This document shows positions 44,332 to 52,804 of a DNA stretch of 64,000 nucleotides, piece after piece. The translations under genes and the position numbers were made by a program. The DNA comes from Paenibacillus sp. FSL K6-1330 (GTDB lineage: Bacteria; Bacillota; Bacilli; Paenibacillales; Paenibacillaceae), in NCBI RefSeq assembly GCF_037976825.1, contig NZ_CP150269.1, forward strand, positions 4,415,501 through 4,479,500, read 5' to 3'. Positions within the stretch are counted from its first letter, which is position 1. Each line of letters begins with the position of its first letter. The notes beneath the pieces are model-generated. The model was not told where the DNA came from. It did no database searches and was given only the letters and a program-made list of their open reading frames with translations.

Positions 44332-45510
44332 ATGGCTAGAATCCGGATCGGCATGTTCTTCAGCGTATTTGTCGCCATGGTCGGATTAATGATCATCGCT
44401 CCCGTTATGCCGCCCTTGATCAGAGAATTGGGATTAAGCGAGACGCATTCGGGCTTGATCATATCCCTGGGCTCTATCGCAATGGCCGTCATGGGACCGG
44501 TATGGGGAAATTTAAGTGATTCCAAGGGCAGGAAGCCTGTCATTGTATTTGGTTTTATCGGCATGTTCGTCAGTTATATGTTATTCACTGCGGTTATGTA
44601 CCTGGGTCTTCATGATAGAATCTCCGGTGCGCTGCTTATCCTTCTGCTCATTGTTACTCGGGCTATGGTGGGTTTCTTTATTCCGGCTGTTCCCTCTTCA
44701 GCTCAGGCGTATATCGCCGATGTGACCGACGAGAAAGGGCGCTCCGCCGGAATGGCACTTCTTGGCTCGGCTAACGGCTTAGGCTTAGTATTGGGTCCTG
44801 CTATTGCCGGCGGGTTTGCGCTCATCAGCCTGATCGCCCCGCTGTATGCTGGCGCCCTTCTACCGGTAATCGCTGTGGTTGCTGTACTTTACCTTGTCCC
44901 TGCCACAAAACCGGTCATTCAGCAGAAGGCCCCCCGTGTGAATCCGTTCCAAAAAGGAGTTTGTCTTTATTTATTTGCGGGCCTGGCCACCATGCTGGGC
45001 ATCATTACGGTGCAAGTCATCGGCGGGTTTTATTATCAGGATCAGCTCGATCTGACGACCCAGGAAACAGCCCGTATGATCTCCCTCAGTTTGATGATTA
45101 GCGGAGTCGCCATGATTGTCACGCAGGGCCTGCAGATGAAGAAACTCAAATGGCCGCCAAAAGCGATGATTCTGATCGGCGCTGTACTGCTTATGGCCAG
45201 TATGCTGCTGCTGCTCTTCACCGGAAGCTTGATAAGCTACTTCATCGCATTCTTCTTATTCGGTGTGGGCACCGGGTTGATGATGCCGGGATTTATGGCA
45301 GGCGCTTCGCTTGCGGTTAGCCGCGAGCAGCAAGGCGGCGTAGCCGGCCTGGTGTCTGCCGTTCAGGGCATTGCTGCCATGATCTCCCCGATTCTCAGCA
45401 CGCCCCTCTATCGAGTGGACAAACATATCCCGTTTGCGCTGATCGGGATCATTGTCCTTCTGATGGCATTGGTTGTGCTTGGAACACGGGATCAGCCCCT
45501 CTGCGAATGA
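44332..45510 (+). CDS. MFS transporter, possible siderophore exporter
   Basis: 392 residues from MARIRIGMFFSVF (ATG after AGGAGGAAACAATAG). About twelve spans. WGNLSDSKGRKPVIVFGF is the MFS signature; the second half is more divergent. Location next to the iron regulator suggests export of a siderophore or uptake of its precursor, but no Fur box was seen here. Drug efflux is equally possible. Confidence 0.88.
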   Translation: MARIRIGMFFSVFVAMVGLMIIAPVMPPLIRELGLSETHSGLIISLGSIAMAVMGPVWGNLSDSKGRKPVIVFGFIGMFVSYMLFTAVMYLGLHDRISGALLILLLIVTRAMVGFFIPAVPSSAQAYIADVTDEKGRSAGMALLGSANGLGLVLGPAIAGGFALISLIAPLYAGALLPVIAVVAVLYLVPATKPVIQQKAPRVNPFQKGVCLYLFAGLATMLGIITVQVIGGFYYQDQLDLTTQETARMISLSLMISGVAMIVTQGLQMKKLKWPPKAMILIGAVLLMASMLLLLFTGSLISYFIAFFLFGVGTGLMMPGFMAGASLAVSREQQGGVAGLVSAVQGIAAMISPILSTPLYRVDKHIPFALIGIIVLLMALVVLGTRDQPLCE

Positions 45511-45533
45511 TGCTTGATTCGACGACTTAAACA

Positions 45534-45567
45534 AAATAAGGCGTCCCCAAACGGGGAGGCCTTATTT
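45534..45567. terminator. Bidirectional terminator (MFS / AraC gene)
   Basis: AAATAAGGC and GCCTTATTT plus an inner TCCCC/GGGGA, with one mismatched pair between, closed by AAAC. Both neighbours are convergent. Confidence 0.85.
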
Positions 45568-45608
45568 CGATCACAAGAAAGTTAAACGAATTCGTGTAAA
45601 TCTCTGTA

Positions 45609-46592
45609 TCAGTAGTACTTCTTAACTTCAGAAGGGCTGACACCATAGGTTTGGCGAAATGTCTGCGAGAATGCACTCACATTGCGATAACCTACGGCCA
45701 AGGCTGCCTCGGTCACGTTAGCCTCCCCGCTATGCAATAATTCCATCGCCCGCTCCATCCTGACCTTCCGGATGAACCCATATACGGTTGTCCCGTAGCA
45801 TTGCCTGAAGCCCATCTTAAGTTTATAATCATTCAGCCCAATTTCTCTGGCCAGCTCCAGCAACGAAGGCGGTGAAGCATATCTCGACTCCAGAATCCCA
45901 TGAGCGAGGCATAGCTTGCGTACATCAGCCGCTGATAGCCCTTCAGGCAAGGATTCATGACCGAACAGCTGCTGGATCGTTCGATCCAGCAGTTCATAGG
46001 CTGTACCTTCAACAAGCAGCATGGATCGCATGGGCTGACAAACATCATGAATCAATCTCTTGATCAGTTCTTGTTCATAGGAGCTGAAAGACAAGTGGAT
46101 TTTTTGAAATTCGGAAACATCCAGCAGCTGCCTGAAATGATTCTCTTCACGTCCTGCAGTCTGGGCCACCGCAAAATTAAACAGGGAGACAGGAATGCCA
46201 AGCGAGAAAGACTGATGCCGCTCTTGGTTCGGTAGCGCAAAGCGAACGTCAATATCCTCCATCAACAGCAGGGCGCTTGTCCCACGGTCCAGGGTGCGAT
46301 CCTTTCCGCCAATATGGATATGCCGTTCTCCGCTAAAATTGAACTGAATCTCGATCATCGGCTCTTTCGATTGAAACCGGTTCGTAAACCGGCGATGATA
46401 TTGATAATCCGAATAGCATATCTGTAGGCCGCTATAGGTCCGCAAGCGGTAGAAGCCACCTTCTCCCGCAGATGGAGCGAGCATATAGGCATTGCTGCCG
46501 GACTTTTGAATATTTAAAGTGGCAAAATAAGCATCATAGATCATCTGCAATGATTCCGAGCAGCTGGAAGCTGCCGAAAAATCCGGCTGCAT
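45609..46592 (-). CDS. AraC family regulator (PchR-like)
   Basis: 327 residues from ATG at 46592, preceded by GGGAGG at eight bases. An N-terminal beta domain (HIHIGGKDRTLDRGTSALLLMEDID) and a C-terminal double HTH (SLLELAREIGLNDYKLKMGFRQCYGTTVYGFIRKVRMERAMELLH and VTEAALAVGYRNVSAFSQTFRQTYGVSPSEVKKYY) resemble PchR/YqhC-type regulators of siderophore genes. Regulation of the MFS or iron genes is plausible. Confidence 0.92.
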   Translation of the reverse strand: MQPDFSAASSCSESLQMIYDAYFATLNIQKSGSNAYMLAPSAGEGGFYRLRTYSGLQICYSDYQYHRRFTNRFQSKEPMIEIQFNFSGERHIHIGGKDRTLDRGTSALLLMEDIDVRFALPNQERHQSFSLGIPVSLFNFAVAQTAGREENHFRQLLDVSEFQKIHLSFSSYEQELIKRLIHDVCQPMRSMLLVEGTAYELLDRTIQQLFGHESLPEGLSAADVRKLCLAHGILESRYASPPSLLELAREIGLNDYKLKMGFRQCYGTTVYGFIRKVRMERAMELLHSGEANVTEAALAVGYRNVSAFSQTFRQTYGVSPSEVKKYY

Positions 46593-46667
46593 ACCGGGCA
46601 CCTCCCACCTTGGATTACAATGTTGATTTCATCATGAATTGCATAAATCACATACCTTATTCTTCTA

Positions 46668-47138
46668 TCAATACAGCTCCGTTGACCTGCATGCACAGAT
46701 CACATACCGCCCATAGACTTGGGCTCCCTGATAACACCAATCTCGGCCGATATAAGGGTGCACATATTGCGAGATGCAATCCTGACACTTGGCTCGATGT
46801 CCTACTGGATCACTCGTATACCACCACCCGGAAGGATAAGGACATAGACCTTTGCAATCGTTAATCACCGTCTTGGGTGTGCAAATAATATAATCGGACG
46901 GACAGGAAGCATCTGCGCCGCAGCCCGAGCAATATTGTCCATGCGGAGGCCGGCAGGGCCCCGCAGCAAACGAGATTTTGACAATATCGTCATCATCGGG
47001 CCGGACCAATACTTTGGCAAGCGTCTCGGCCGTTTTTTGCGCAAATTTATTCAGTAGCGACTTCCGATTCATCTTCCGGGTAACCCGGCTGATCAACACC
47101 TGCGTCTCTTCGTCCTTGTTCTCCGGCTTCCGCCACAT
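46668..47138 (-). CDS. 12-cysteine MauA-like (methylamine dehydrogenase light chain-like) protein
   Basis: 156 residues. The first 60 carry no cysteine: charged, with NRKSLLNK near 24-31 recalling the Tat region of MauA precursors, but without a hydrophobic core. From residue 62 on there are 12 Cys: 62, 70, 73, 79, 86, 95, 99, 118, 121, 135, 148, 150. MauA also has 12 Cys (six disulfides). W134-C135 matches the WC that carries the second TTQ tryptophan in MauA, but the first TTQ tryptophan seems replaced by T or V near 90. An active TTQ amine dehydrogenase is thus unlikely. It follows MauD- and MauE-like genes in the mau gene order. No MauB is present. Confidence 0.7.
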   Translation of the reverse strand: MWRKPENKDEETQVLISRVTRKMNRKSLLNKFAQKTAETLAKVLVRPDDDDIVKISFAAGPCRPPHGQYCSGCGADASCPSDYIICTPKTVINDCKGLCPYPSGWWYTSDPVGHRAKCQDCISQYVHPYIGRDWCYQGAQVYGRYVICACRSTELY

Positions 47139-47152
47139 ACTCTCACCTCATC

Positions 47153-47692
47153 TTAAGAAGCCCTTGATGCTTTCGCGTACGCTTCAAGTTGTTCCCGACT
47201 GTTGACCAATCCCTTATGCCGGATGACGCCGTTCATATCCACCGCATAGGCATAGGGGGTGACCTGCACATCCAGATGATTCGCAAACTCCGAACTTACG
47301 ATCAGCACCTCATCGTCATAAGCCATTTTTCGGACATAATCCGATGCTAAATCCACGGACGAGAATAACAAAAGAATGGGTTTCACGTTATTCATCTGGG
47401 CGATCCGCCTAAAATCAGGCAAAATATCGGCGCATTCCTTACACGTCGGCGATCCGAACAGCATGAGGGAAGGCGTGCCAATCAGCTCGCTCGTGGACCA
47501 CTCGGCTCCTTGCAAGGTCGTCGTTGTGGCCCCGGGTATTTTTTTGCCGACCGGAATGCCGGACTGATTCACGCCTCTCGCGGTACCCATCACCATAATC
47601 CCCAACTGCCGGAACAGGACCAGGTTCAGAATGACCAACGGTACGACCAGAATCCACAGCATGGTATATGAGATCCAGAAGAACGTGTCCAT
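47153..47692 (-). CDS. MauD-like thioredoxin-fold protein
   Basis: 179 residues. One N-terminal membrane span (about 8-33), then an extracytoplasmic thioredoxin-like domain with the redox motif SPTCKEC (C84, C87) and DVQVTPYAYAVDMNGVIRHKGLV, the cis-Pro strand. MauD helps to form the disulfides of the MauA light chain. The gene lies between MauE-like and MauA-like genes with short gaps (10 and 14 bp), which is the mau order E-D-A. Confidence 0.85.
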   Translation of the reverse strand: MDTFFWISYTMLWILVVPLVILNLVLFRQLGIMVMGTARGVNQSGIPVGKKIPGATTTTLQGAEWSTSELIGTPSLMLFGSPTCKECADILPDFRRIAQMNNVKPILLLFSSVDLASDYVRKMAYDDEVLIVSSEFANHLDVQVTPYAYAVDMNGVIRHKGLVNSREQLEAYAKASRAS

Positions 47693-47702
47693 CGCGGCCT
47701 CC

Positions 47703-48230
47703 TTACAACCTTTTTATTTTGGAAATATGTGTTGCGGCAATCTCTCGGTACATTCGGATCGCGTGCAGCGCATCCGGAACGCCTATGATGATAAACAGCG
47801 ATAGCAGCAACATCATCCCCTCCATAAGCAGGCCGGTAACAGCGAAAGAGTGACTATGCGCAAACCAGACAGGATGGCTGTAGGCCAATCCCATGAGACC
47901 CATCGCCAGATTGAACCCAATCAATGGAAAGCCAAGCTTGGAGTTGATCTGAGGTCCGAGGCAGCCGCAGTCCACCCTTCCTTTTTTCCGGATGAAATAA
48001 GCGACGCCCAAGCCCTGAACGAAATAGAGTAAAGAGATGCCCCGGAAGCTGAGCCGCGATGGAAAACAATATACCATGGTAACGGACAGGACTTGCAGTA
48101 GGGTGAGCAGAACATGCAGACGGGCACTTCCGGGGAAAAGATCGGGGTCACCGAATACACGGCTCCAGCCAAAGCTCACCACCGACAACAGCATGGGCAG
48201 AGTAACGGATATCGCGAGCAAATCGTACAT
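47703..48230 (-). CDS. MauE-like (DoxX-related) redox membrane protein
   Basis: 175 residues with four or more membrane spans. RKKGRVDCGCLGPQINSK carries C88 and C90, the CGC(L)G motif of MauE that probably exchanges electrons with MauD. The start follows AAAGGAG and the gap to the MauD-like gene is short, so they are one operon. Confidence 0.85.
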   Translation of the reverse strand: MYDLLAISVTLPMLLSVVSFGWSRVFGDPDLFPGSARLHVLLTLLQVLSVTMVYCFPSRLSFRGISLLYFVQGLGVAYFIRKKGRVDCGCLGPQINSKLGFPLIGFNLAMGLMGLAYSHPVWFAHSHSFAVTGLLMEGMMLLLSLFIIIGVPDALHAIRMYREIAATHISKIKRL

Positions 48231-48252
48231 GGGTCCCTATGCTCCTTTCTCT

Positions 48253-48897
48253 TCAGTAGCTGATGATCCAGATGATGGAACCGATAATCAGCAGCTTGGA
48301 TACCGTTTGCCGCACGGCCGTGAGAAGCGTGAGGTTGCGTACTCTTTTTTCAAGCATACGGTACACGATGGATCGGATCAGCGGGAGGCTGAACACGGTA
48401 CCGCGAACGACTCCAAACGTTGCGCCTGCCAGCAGGCTCAACCACCATGGAGCGGCGAACAAGGAGACCAGGATATAGGCGTGAAAGAGGACGCCCACCT
48501 GCAATGTGATAAAACCCAAGCCCAGAATCTGGCCCCATAATACCGCGGAACGGTACCCTGCGTGCTTGATCCATTCCGAGGGAACGATGAAATTGCCGGA
48601 TGGAAGAATTCCCGTTTTCTGAATGAACTCCAAGCCCAGGAGTATGGCAAACAGCACGACAATAAAATAGTTTTGATATAAACCAACAGGGGTTAATTTG
48701 AGCAAAAGATTGATGAACCCGATCGCCAGTCCCGTCATAGCGCCGCCCAGGGTACAGGACACGATATACACCAGCGCATATTTGGATTTACTGACCTTCG
48801 TGCCCTCCAGACTGCCTAACACATTCAGCCCACAGGTGGTGTCCACGCTGGCCACTGCAGCACCGACGGAAAATATAAAGAGCAACATCGACAGCAA
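48253..48897 (-). CDS. Polytopic membrane protein in the mauF position
   Basis: 214 residues from a TTG start (GGGGAGGTGG six bases upstream); an in-frame GTG 14 codons earlier has a weaker site. Six or seven spans. TTCGLNVLGS near the N-terminus holds one cysteine; a further C is in IVSCTLGGAM. MauF, a CcdA/DsbD-like protein, occupies this position in mau operons, but I cannot show sequence similarity and give only the positional match. It is first in the operon with the MauE, MauD and MauA-like genes. Confidence 0.7.
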   Translation of the reverse strand: MLSMLLFIFSVGAAVASVDTTCGLNVLGSLEGTKVSKSKYALVYIVSCTLGGAMTGLAIGFINLLLKLTPVGLYQNYFIVVLFAILLGLEFIQKTGILPSGNFIVPSEWIKHAGYRSAVLWGQILGLGFITLQVGVLFHAYILVSLFAAPWWLSLLAGATFGVVRGTVFSLPLIRSIVYRMLEKRVRNLTLLTAVRQTVSKLLIIGSIIWIISY

Positions 48898-49021
48898 GTC
48901 ATGCCACCTCCCCACAATCCCTAGGAATGAACCCTTCACTTCTTCATCTTATGAGTGACAGCCTGTCGATTATTTACACAAATATGCGATGGATATGCCC
49001 GCTACATGGCTATCTTATTGA

Positions 49022-49063
49022 GAAAAAAAGAAACCGTCCATGGACAATCTCCATAGACGGTTT
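49022..49063 (-). terminator. Terminator of the GNAT gene
   Basis: AAACCGTC (49031-49038) and GACGGTTT (49056-49063) enclose ATGG/CCAT; the minus strand ends with CTTTTTTTC. Confidence 0.8.
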
Positions 49064-49120
49064 TCCTGAAAACTATATTCTTTTCGATATGGAGTGCCGT
49101 AACGTATAGGGGCTCTTTCC

Positions 49121-49723
49121 CTAATAGCGTGGATCAGGCTTTCTCCATTCCATAAAGATACGGTCGTTGAAGCCTTTCTCCCCTGAGTCATCCTCGGATA
49201 AACGTTTAAACTCCCGGAATCCTAATTTCTGATATAACCGAAGCGCGACCTGGTTACTGTCGGTCACTTCCAGAACATAACGCTTGTATGGCAGCTCCTC
49301 CATGACATGCTTCATTAAAGCGGTGGAAACGCCTTTGCCGCGCGCTTTTGTGGTAGTTGCCACACATTCGATATAACCCGTCTCGTCATCATAGGGCAAT
49401 GCCGGGTTAAATTCATTTTTCATGACGTTATAAGCAAGTTCCCCTGTCTTGTCTCCAAATGCTTCCTGAAGCGGAGCTATTTCGACCGGCATGGCCCGCT
49501 GCCCATGATGGGAACAGGCTAAAATCCCGATCATGATTCCCTGGACCTCTGCTACATAAAACACCTCAGGACTGAAGAGACCCCGGAAGGCTTTCTTCAA
49601 TGTGCTTCGGTCCTGGGTGAAATAGGACAATTCGTTATAATACCCATCAACAAACACTTCCGCCACTTCCTCGCGAATGTCTCGTTCATAATCTGCCATT
49701 CTTCTAATCGTAATGGAGCACAT
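49121..49723 (-). CDS. GNAT acetyltransferase
   Basis: 200 residues. ECVATTTKARGKGVSTALMKHVMEELPYKRYVLEVTDSNQVALRLYQKLGFREFKRL carries the acetyl-CoA loop (ARGKGVS) and the usual helix. Good ribosome binding site (AGGAGG). It starts only 15 bp downstream of the DUF6320 gene stop, so it may be co-transcribed with that pair. Acceptor unknown. Confidence 0.9.
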   Translation of the reverse strand: MCSITIRRMADYERDIREEVAEVFVDGYYNELSYFTQDRSTLKKAFRGLFSPEVFYVAEVQGIMIGILACSHHGQRAMPVEIAPLQEAFGDKTGELAYNVMKNEFNPALPYDDETGYIECVATTTKARGKGVSTALMKHVMEELPYKRYVLEVTDSNQVALRLYQKLGFREFKRLSEDDSGEKGFNDRIFMEWRKPDPRY

Positions 49724-49738
49724 GATGTTTACCTCCTG

Positions 49739-50419
49739 TCAAAAATGTAATCTGCGCTTCATATCCTTTCGAAATCCCTTATCTGCAATCAGGCACATCC
49801 CGCTAAACGTTAATAAGGCATATACGGCCGCCGCAACGGCTGTCCATAATACGTGCGACATGCCGATGGCGTACAGTAATAAGGGCACAAACCCAAGCAA
49901 GATCAGGGTTAACAAGTAACCTGCGAACTCGCGCCAGCGCATTTTTCTGGTGCAGCATATAACGGTAATCAGCAGGGTTGCCGCCATCATCAGGAACGGA
50001 ATGACGTAGCCGGTCGACCAGTAATTCGTACCCGCTGCGACGTTGAGCCAAAGCAGCATGCCGGACAGCCCTAGCAACTGTACGACGATTTTGCCGCCGA
50101 GGTGCGACTTGGACATTAAGGTATGTCTGATGAACAGCCATGAATAGAGCACGCAGGGCATGAGGTACAGACTCCACCATACTTCGTGATTTCCCAGAAT
50201 ATTTATAAGAACGGATAAGCCGATGACGGACACGGCAATGAAGGTAAGCCACTTGGATAAAAGACTGCTCGCACGCTGCTCCTCAACAGCCTCATAGACG
50301 GGGTACCAAGAATTATCTCCCACAGATGGTGCGTTGCCCTTACCCTGTAAATTTCTCCGGCATAAGGGACATGTTGCGTGCGCCGGGTTTACGGATACCC
50401 CACAGCTCTCACATCTCAT
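49739..50419 (-). CDS. Zn-ribbon membrane protein (DUF6320-like)
   Basis: 226 residues from ATG at 50419, overlapping the acyltransferase stop (ATGA). MRCESCGVSVNPAHATCPLCRRNL is a four-cysteine zinc ribbon at the cytoplasmic N-terminus; about six membrane spans follow. This pair (condensation-like acyltransferase plus zinc-ribbon membrane protein) recurs in Bacillota. A joint role in making or moving an acylated lipid is inferred. Confidence 0.82.
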   Translation of the reverse strand: MRCESCGVSVNPAHATCPLCRRNLQGKGNAPSVGDNSWYPVYEAVEEQRASSLLSKWLTFIAVSVIGLSVLINILGNHEVWWSLYLMPCVLYSWLFIRHTLMSKSHLGGKIVVQLLGLSGMLLWLNVAAGTNYWSTGYVIPFLMMAATLLITVICCTRKMRWREFAGYLLTLILLGFVPLLLYAIGMSHVLWTAVAAAVYALLTFSGMCLIADKGFRKDMKRRLHF

Positions 50420-51687
50420 GCACCCATCCCCCAATCGTTGCTGACGATCCTTATATCCAATCCGCTTAAGATGGCAAGCTGACGAAAAAAGTGCCTGATC
50501 ACATCGCTTTCAACGATATTCCTGGCAAAGGTGATGGTCAGCTGGTCATTGATCGAACTGACGGCACAGTTCATTGGACTCTTGGCCGTAGGATACATCG
50601 TGGTTTCCATCGACTCGATATGCGCAGCCATGCTCGCAGGGATGTCGACTCGGCCCAGATTGGTAAGCGTTAGCGTTTTGGCCTCTTCACCGAAATGGTC
50701 GAATCCATAACGAATCGCCATATCCTTCAGTTTCAGCGGCGTGAATCGGGATAACAGGTTCTTCTCGTATTTCATGCTGCCGGCCATCGCTTGGCTTAGA
50801 TAAGACTTCGTCGTTTTCTCTTTCATCTGTGCATGCACGATACCTTGTACATCATCCAATGTCATGCCTTCCTTCATCTGTACGCCAATGTTGATGACTG
50901 CAAAAAAGTTGCGCAGGCTGCTCGAAGGGAAGATTTTTCGCAGGTTCACCGGCATGCTAATCACGATCGGCCGGTTCTCGTTGTTGAAAGGCAACGTGGT
51001 CTCATAAACCGCCATGATCAAAATCGCTGTCAGGTAAGCGGTGAGGGTCACTCCCTTCTGCTTGGCCGCCGCATTCAGGCGCGAGGCGTGAATCATGCCG
51101 TGGATGACGTTGTGTCCATAAGGCGAGAATCGGGTGCCGGGAATTTGCAGGGCCTCCGGCATTCTGGAATCGGCCGTGACCGAAGTATAATGAGCTTTAA
51201 AGCTGTCCTGTGCTTCGGCATAACGGGCAAATGAAGCGGGCGGCAGAATCAGACCTTCCTTGTCCTCCACGTTCTCACCGAGCAGATATAAATACTGGAA
51301 CACCAAGGTTTTGAGGAACTCCAGAGCCCCACCGCCGTCTGTTAGCGCATGGAAAATCTCCACGCTGATTTTGTTGCCATGATATAAAATCCTCACCAAA
51401 CTTCCGTTCTCCGTCGAGAGGGCTGCAGGAGCACAGGGATAGGTGGATTCCGGTTCCACCATCAAACGTGTCTCCTTCTCCCGTAGAAATTTCCAGAACA
51501 GGCCATTTCTAAGCTCGACGTTCAATAGAGGGAATCTCTTTATTACACTATCGAGCGCCTGTTGTAAAACTGATGGCTTCACGTGACTTGTCAGCATCAT
51601 CGACAATCGGTAGGTTGATGAATTCTCCCTTCCCGCAACCGCGGGAAACAGCTTCCCGGCGTGGTCAAGTTTATACCATTCTTCCAT
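50416..51687 (-). CDS. Condensation-like/PapA-type acyltransferase
   Basis: 423 residues. The active-site motif HALTDGGG (HxxxDG) lies in the N-terminal half, with the chloramphenicol-acetyltransferase fold of NRPS condensation domains and alcohol acetyltransferases. SMPVNLRKIFPSSSLRNFFAVINIG and TLTLTNLGRVDIP are the matching C-terminal blocks. It joins an acyl group to an alcohol or amine. No NRPS module is nearby, so it is a free-standing enzyme. Translationally coupled with the Zn-ribbon gene. Confidence 0.88.
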   Translation of the reverse strand: MEEWYKLDHAGKLFPAVAGRENSSTYRLSMMLTSHVKPSVLQQALDSVIKRFPLLNVELRNGLFWKFLREKETRLMVEPESTYPCAPAALSTENGSLVRILYHGNKISVEIFHALTDGGGALEFLKTLVFQYLYLLGENVEDKEGLILPPASFARYAEAQDSFKAHYTSVTADSRMPEALQIPGTRFSPYGHNVIHGMIHASRLNAAAKQKGVTLTAYLTAILIMAVYETTLPFNNENRPIVISMPVNLRKIFPSSSLRNFFAVINIGVQMKEGMTLDDVQGIVHAQMKEKTTKSYLSQAMAGSMKYEKNLLSRFTPLKLKDMAIRYGFDHFGEEAKTLTLTNLGRVDIPASMAAHIESMETTMYPTAKSPMNCAVSSINDQLTITFARNIVESDVIRHFFRQLAILSGLDIRIVSNDWGMGA

Positions 51688-51771
51688 CTGTTGCTCTCCT
51701 CATTTCTTGTAGAACTCCCATTTAGCAGTTTATAACTGGATTACCTTATGTACGTCGCAATGCCTTTTCAC

Positions 51772-52419
51772 TCAAGCTTCAAGCCCAGCCGATACCAAGA
51801 CGACATGACCCTCTTCATGTGGAGGCCGCTTATCCGCCATTGAAAATCGCTTCATCAGCGATGAGCGGGTATGTATTAACATCATCGGAACAAGTAATTC
51901 GGTTCTTCGATCAATCCGGCTCTTCCCATCCGGGTGCATCACCGATAACAGCATTCGCAGGTAGGAAGTGGTCAGCTTCTGGAACAAGTCCGGTTTCATC
52001 GCTTGATGCTCAAAACCAAGCCCATGAGTTAATCCACGGTGCAGCAGTGTAATCCCGACCAACGCGCTCACCTCGCTGAACTCGGACTGGTCTTCATATG
52101 CACGGCTAATCTGCTGCATGGACTTTCTTGTAAGTCTTGCTATTTTCAAAGCCGCACGATCTGGCCCTTCCGATCGGATGAGTTTCAGAATCGTTTCATT
52201 ATCCAAATGAAGCTCGCCTACCAGATCTCCATTCTGAATAACCGTCGAGTCCTCGCAGACGATGCACTCGCCTCGATGCTTCTTAATCATGACCGTGCAT
52301 ATGCCAAAGCGCGAGATATGCGAGCTGCGGAACCTGGAAATGAAGCTGAAGATACGTTCCCATATCATCCAGGAGCTTTGCATGACGGTTTTAAGTAATT
52401 TTCGCAGCAGTTGAAACAC
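51772..52419 (-). CDS. YkoP-like protein
   Basis: 215 residues. WMIWERIFSFISRF near the N-terminus, GDLVGELHLDNETILKLIRSEGP and the helical remainder recall B. subtilis YkoP and the C-terminal part of some Paenibacillus polysaccharide deacetylases. The start is uncertain: the GTG at 52419 has a weak site and ATG 12 codons later is possible. Function unknown. It precedes the acyltransferase pair by 84 bp. Confidence 0.6.
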   Translation of the reverse strand: MFQLLRKLLKTVMQSSWMIWERIFSFISRFRSSHISRFGICTVMIKKHRGECIVCEDSTVIQNGDLVGELHLDNETILKLIRSEGPDRAALKIARLTRKSMQQISRAYEDQSEFSEVSALVGITLLHRGLTHGLGFEHQAMKPDLFQKLTTSYLRMLLSVMHPDGKSRIDRRTELLVPMMLIHTRSSLMKRFSMADKRPPHEEGHVVLVSAGLEA

Positions 52420-52804
52420 CTCACTATATATTTTATTGAATATTTTATTGAATATTTCATTCCATGATTCTCCAGTAAAATTCCGTTAATCTCAGCATAA
52501 AGCAGATCTGCACAGGTTCACACCGTCTCAGGTACAGAGTTGCTCTCAGTCTCAAGACGTAGATGCGGATAAAAAAAGTTGCCAATCCGAACGTTTTCGA
52601 GATGAGCACAGCTCTTGCTGAAATACTCAAAGACATTCCCCTATTCCAAAATAATAACCTGACACGTCCCTAATATCGGTTCTAATCGATTTTTTTCGTA
52701 ATATTAAAAAGTAAGCGCTTCATATTTTTGCAAATGTATAGCCATTGTAACTGCCGGAGAGTCCATTAGGTTTACATCAAACTGACAAGGATGTGACTAC
52801 GATA
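52420..52804. other. Divergent intergenic region with short direct repeats
   Basis: Near 52429-52462 there are three near-identical 12-bp steps (ATATTTTATTGA, ATATTTTATTGA, ATATTTCATTCC). The remainder is A/T-rich leader DNA for the large secreted-protein gene. Apart from the possible cre site I see nothing else. Confidence 0.5.
52708..52724 (+). promoter_or_regulatory. Possible catabolite-repression (cre) site
   Basis: AGTAAGCGCTTCAT contains the palindromic core TAAGCGCTT of cre sites (CcpA), but several outer positions differ. It lies about 90 bp before the glycosidase-like gene. Weak. Confidence 0.3.

Noticed and set aside
46668..48897. Functional methylamine dehydrogenase
   Set aside because: No heavy chain MauB, no MauG, and the first TTQ tryptophan appears absent.
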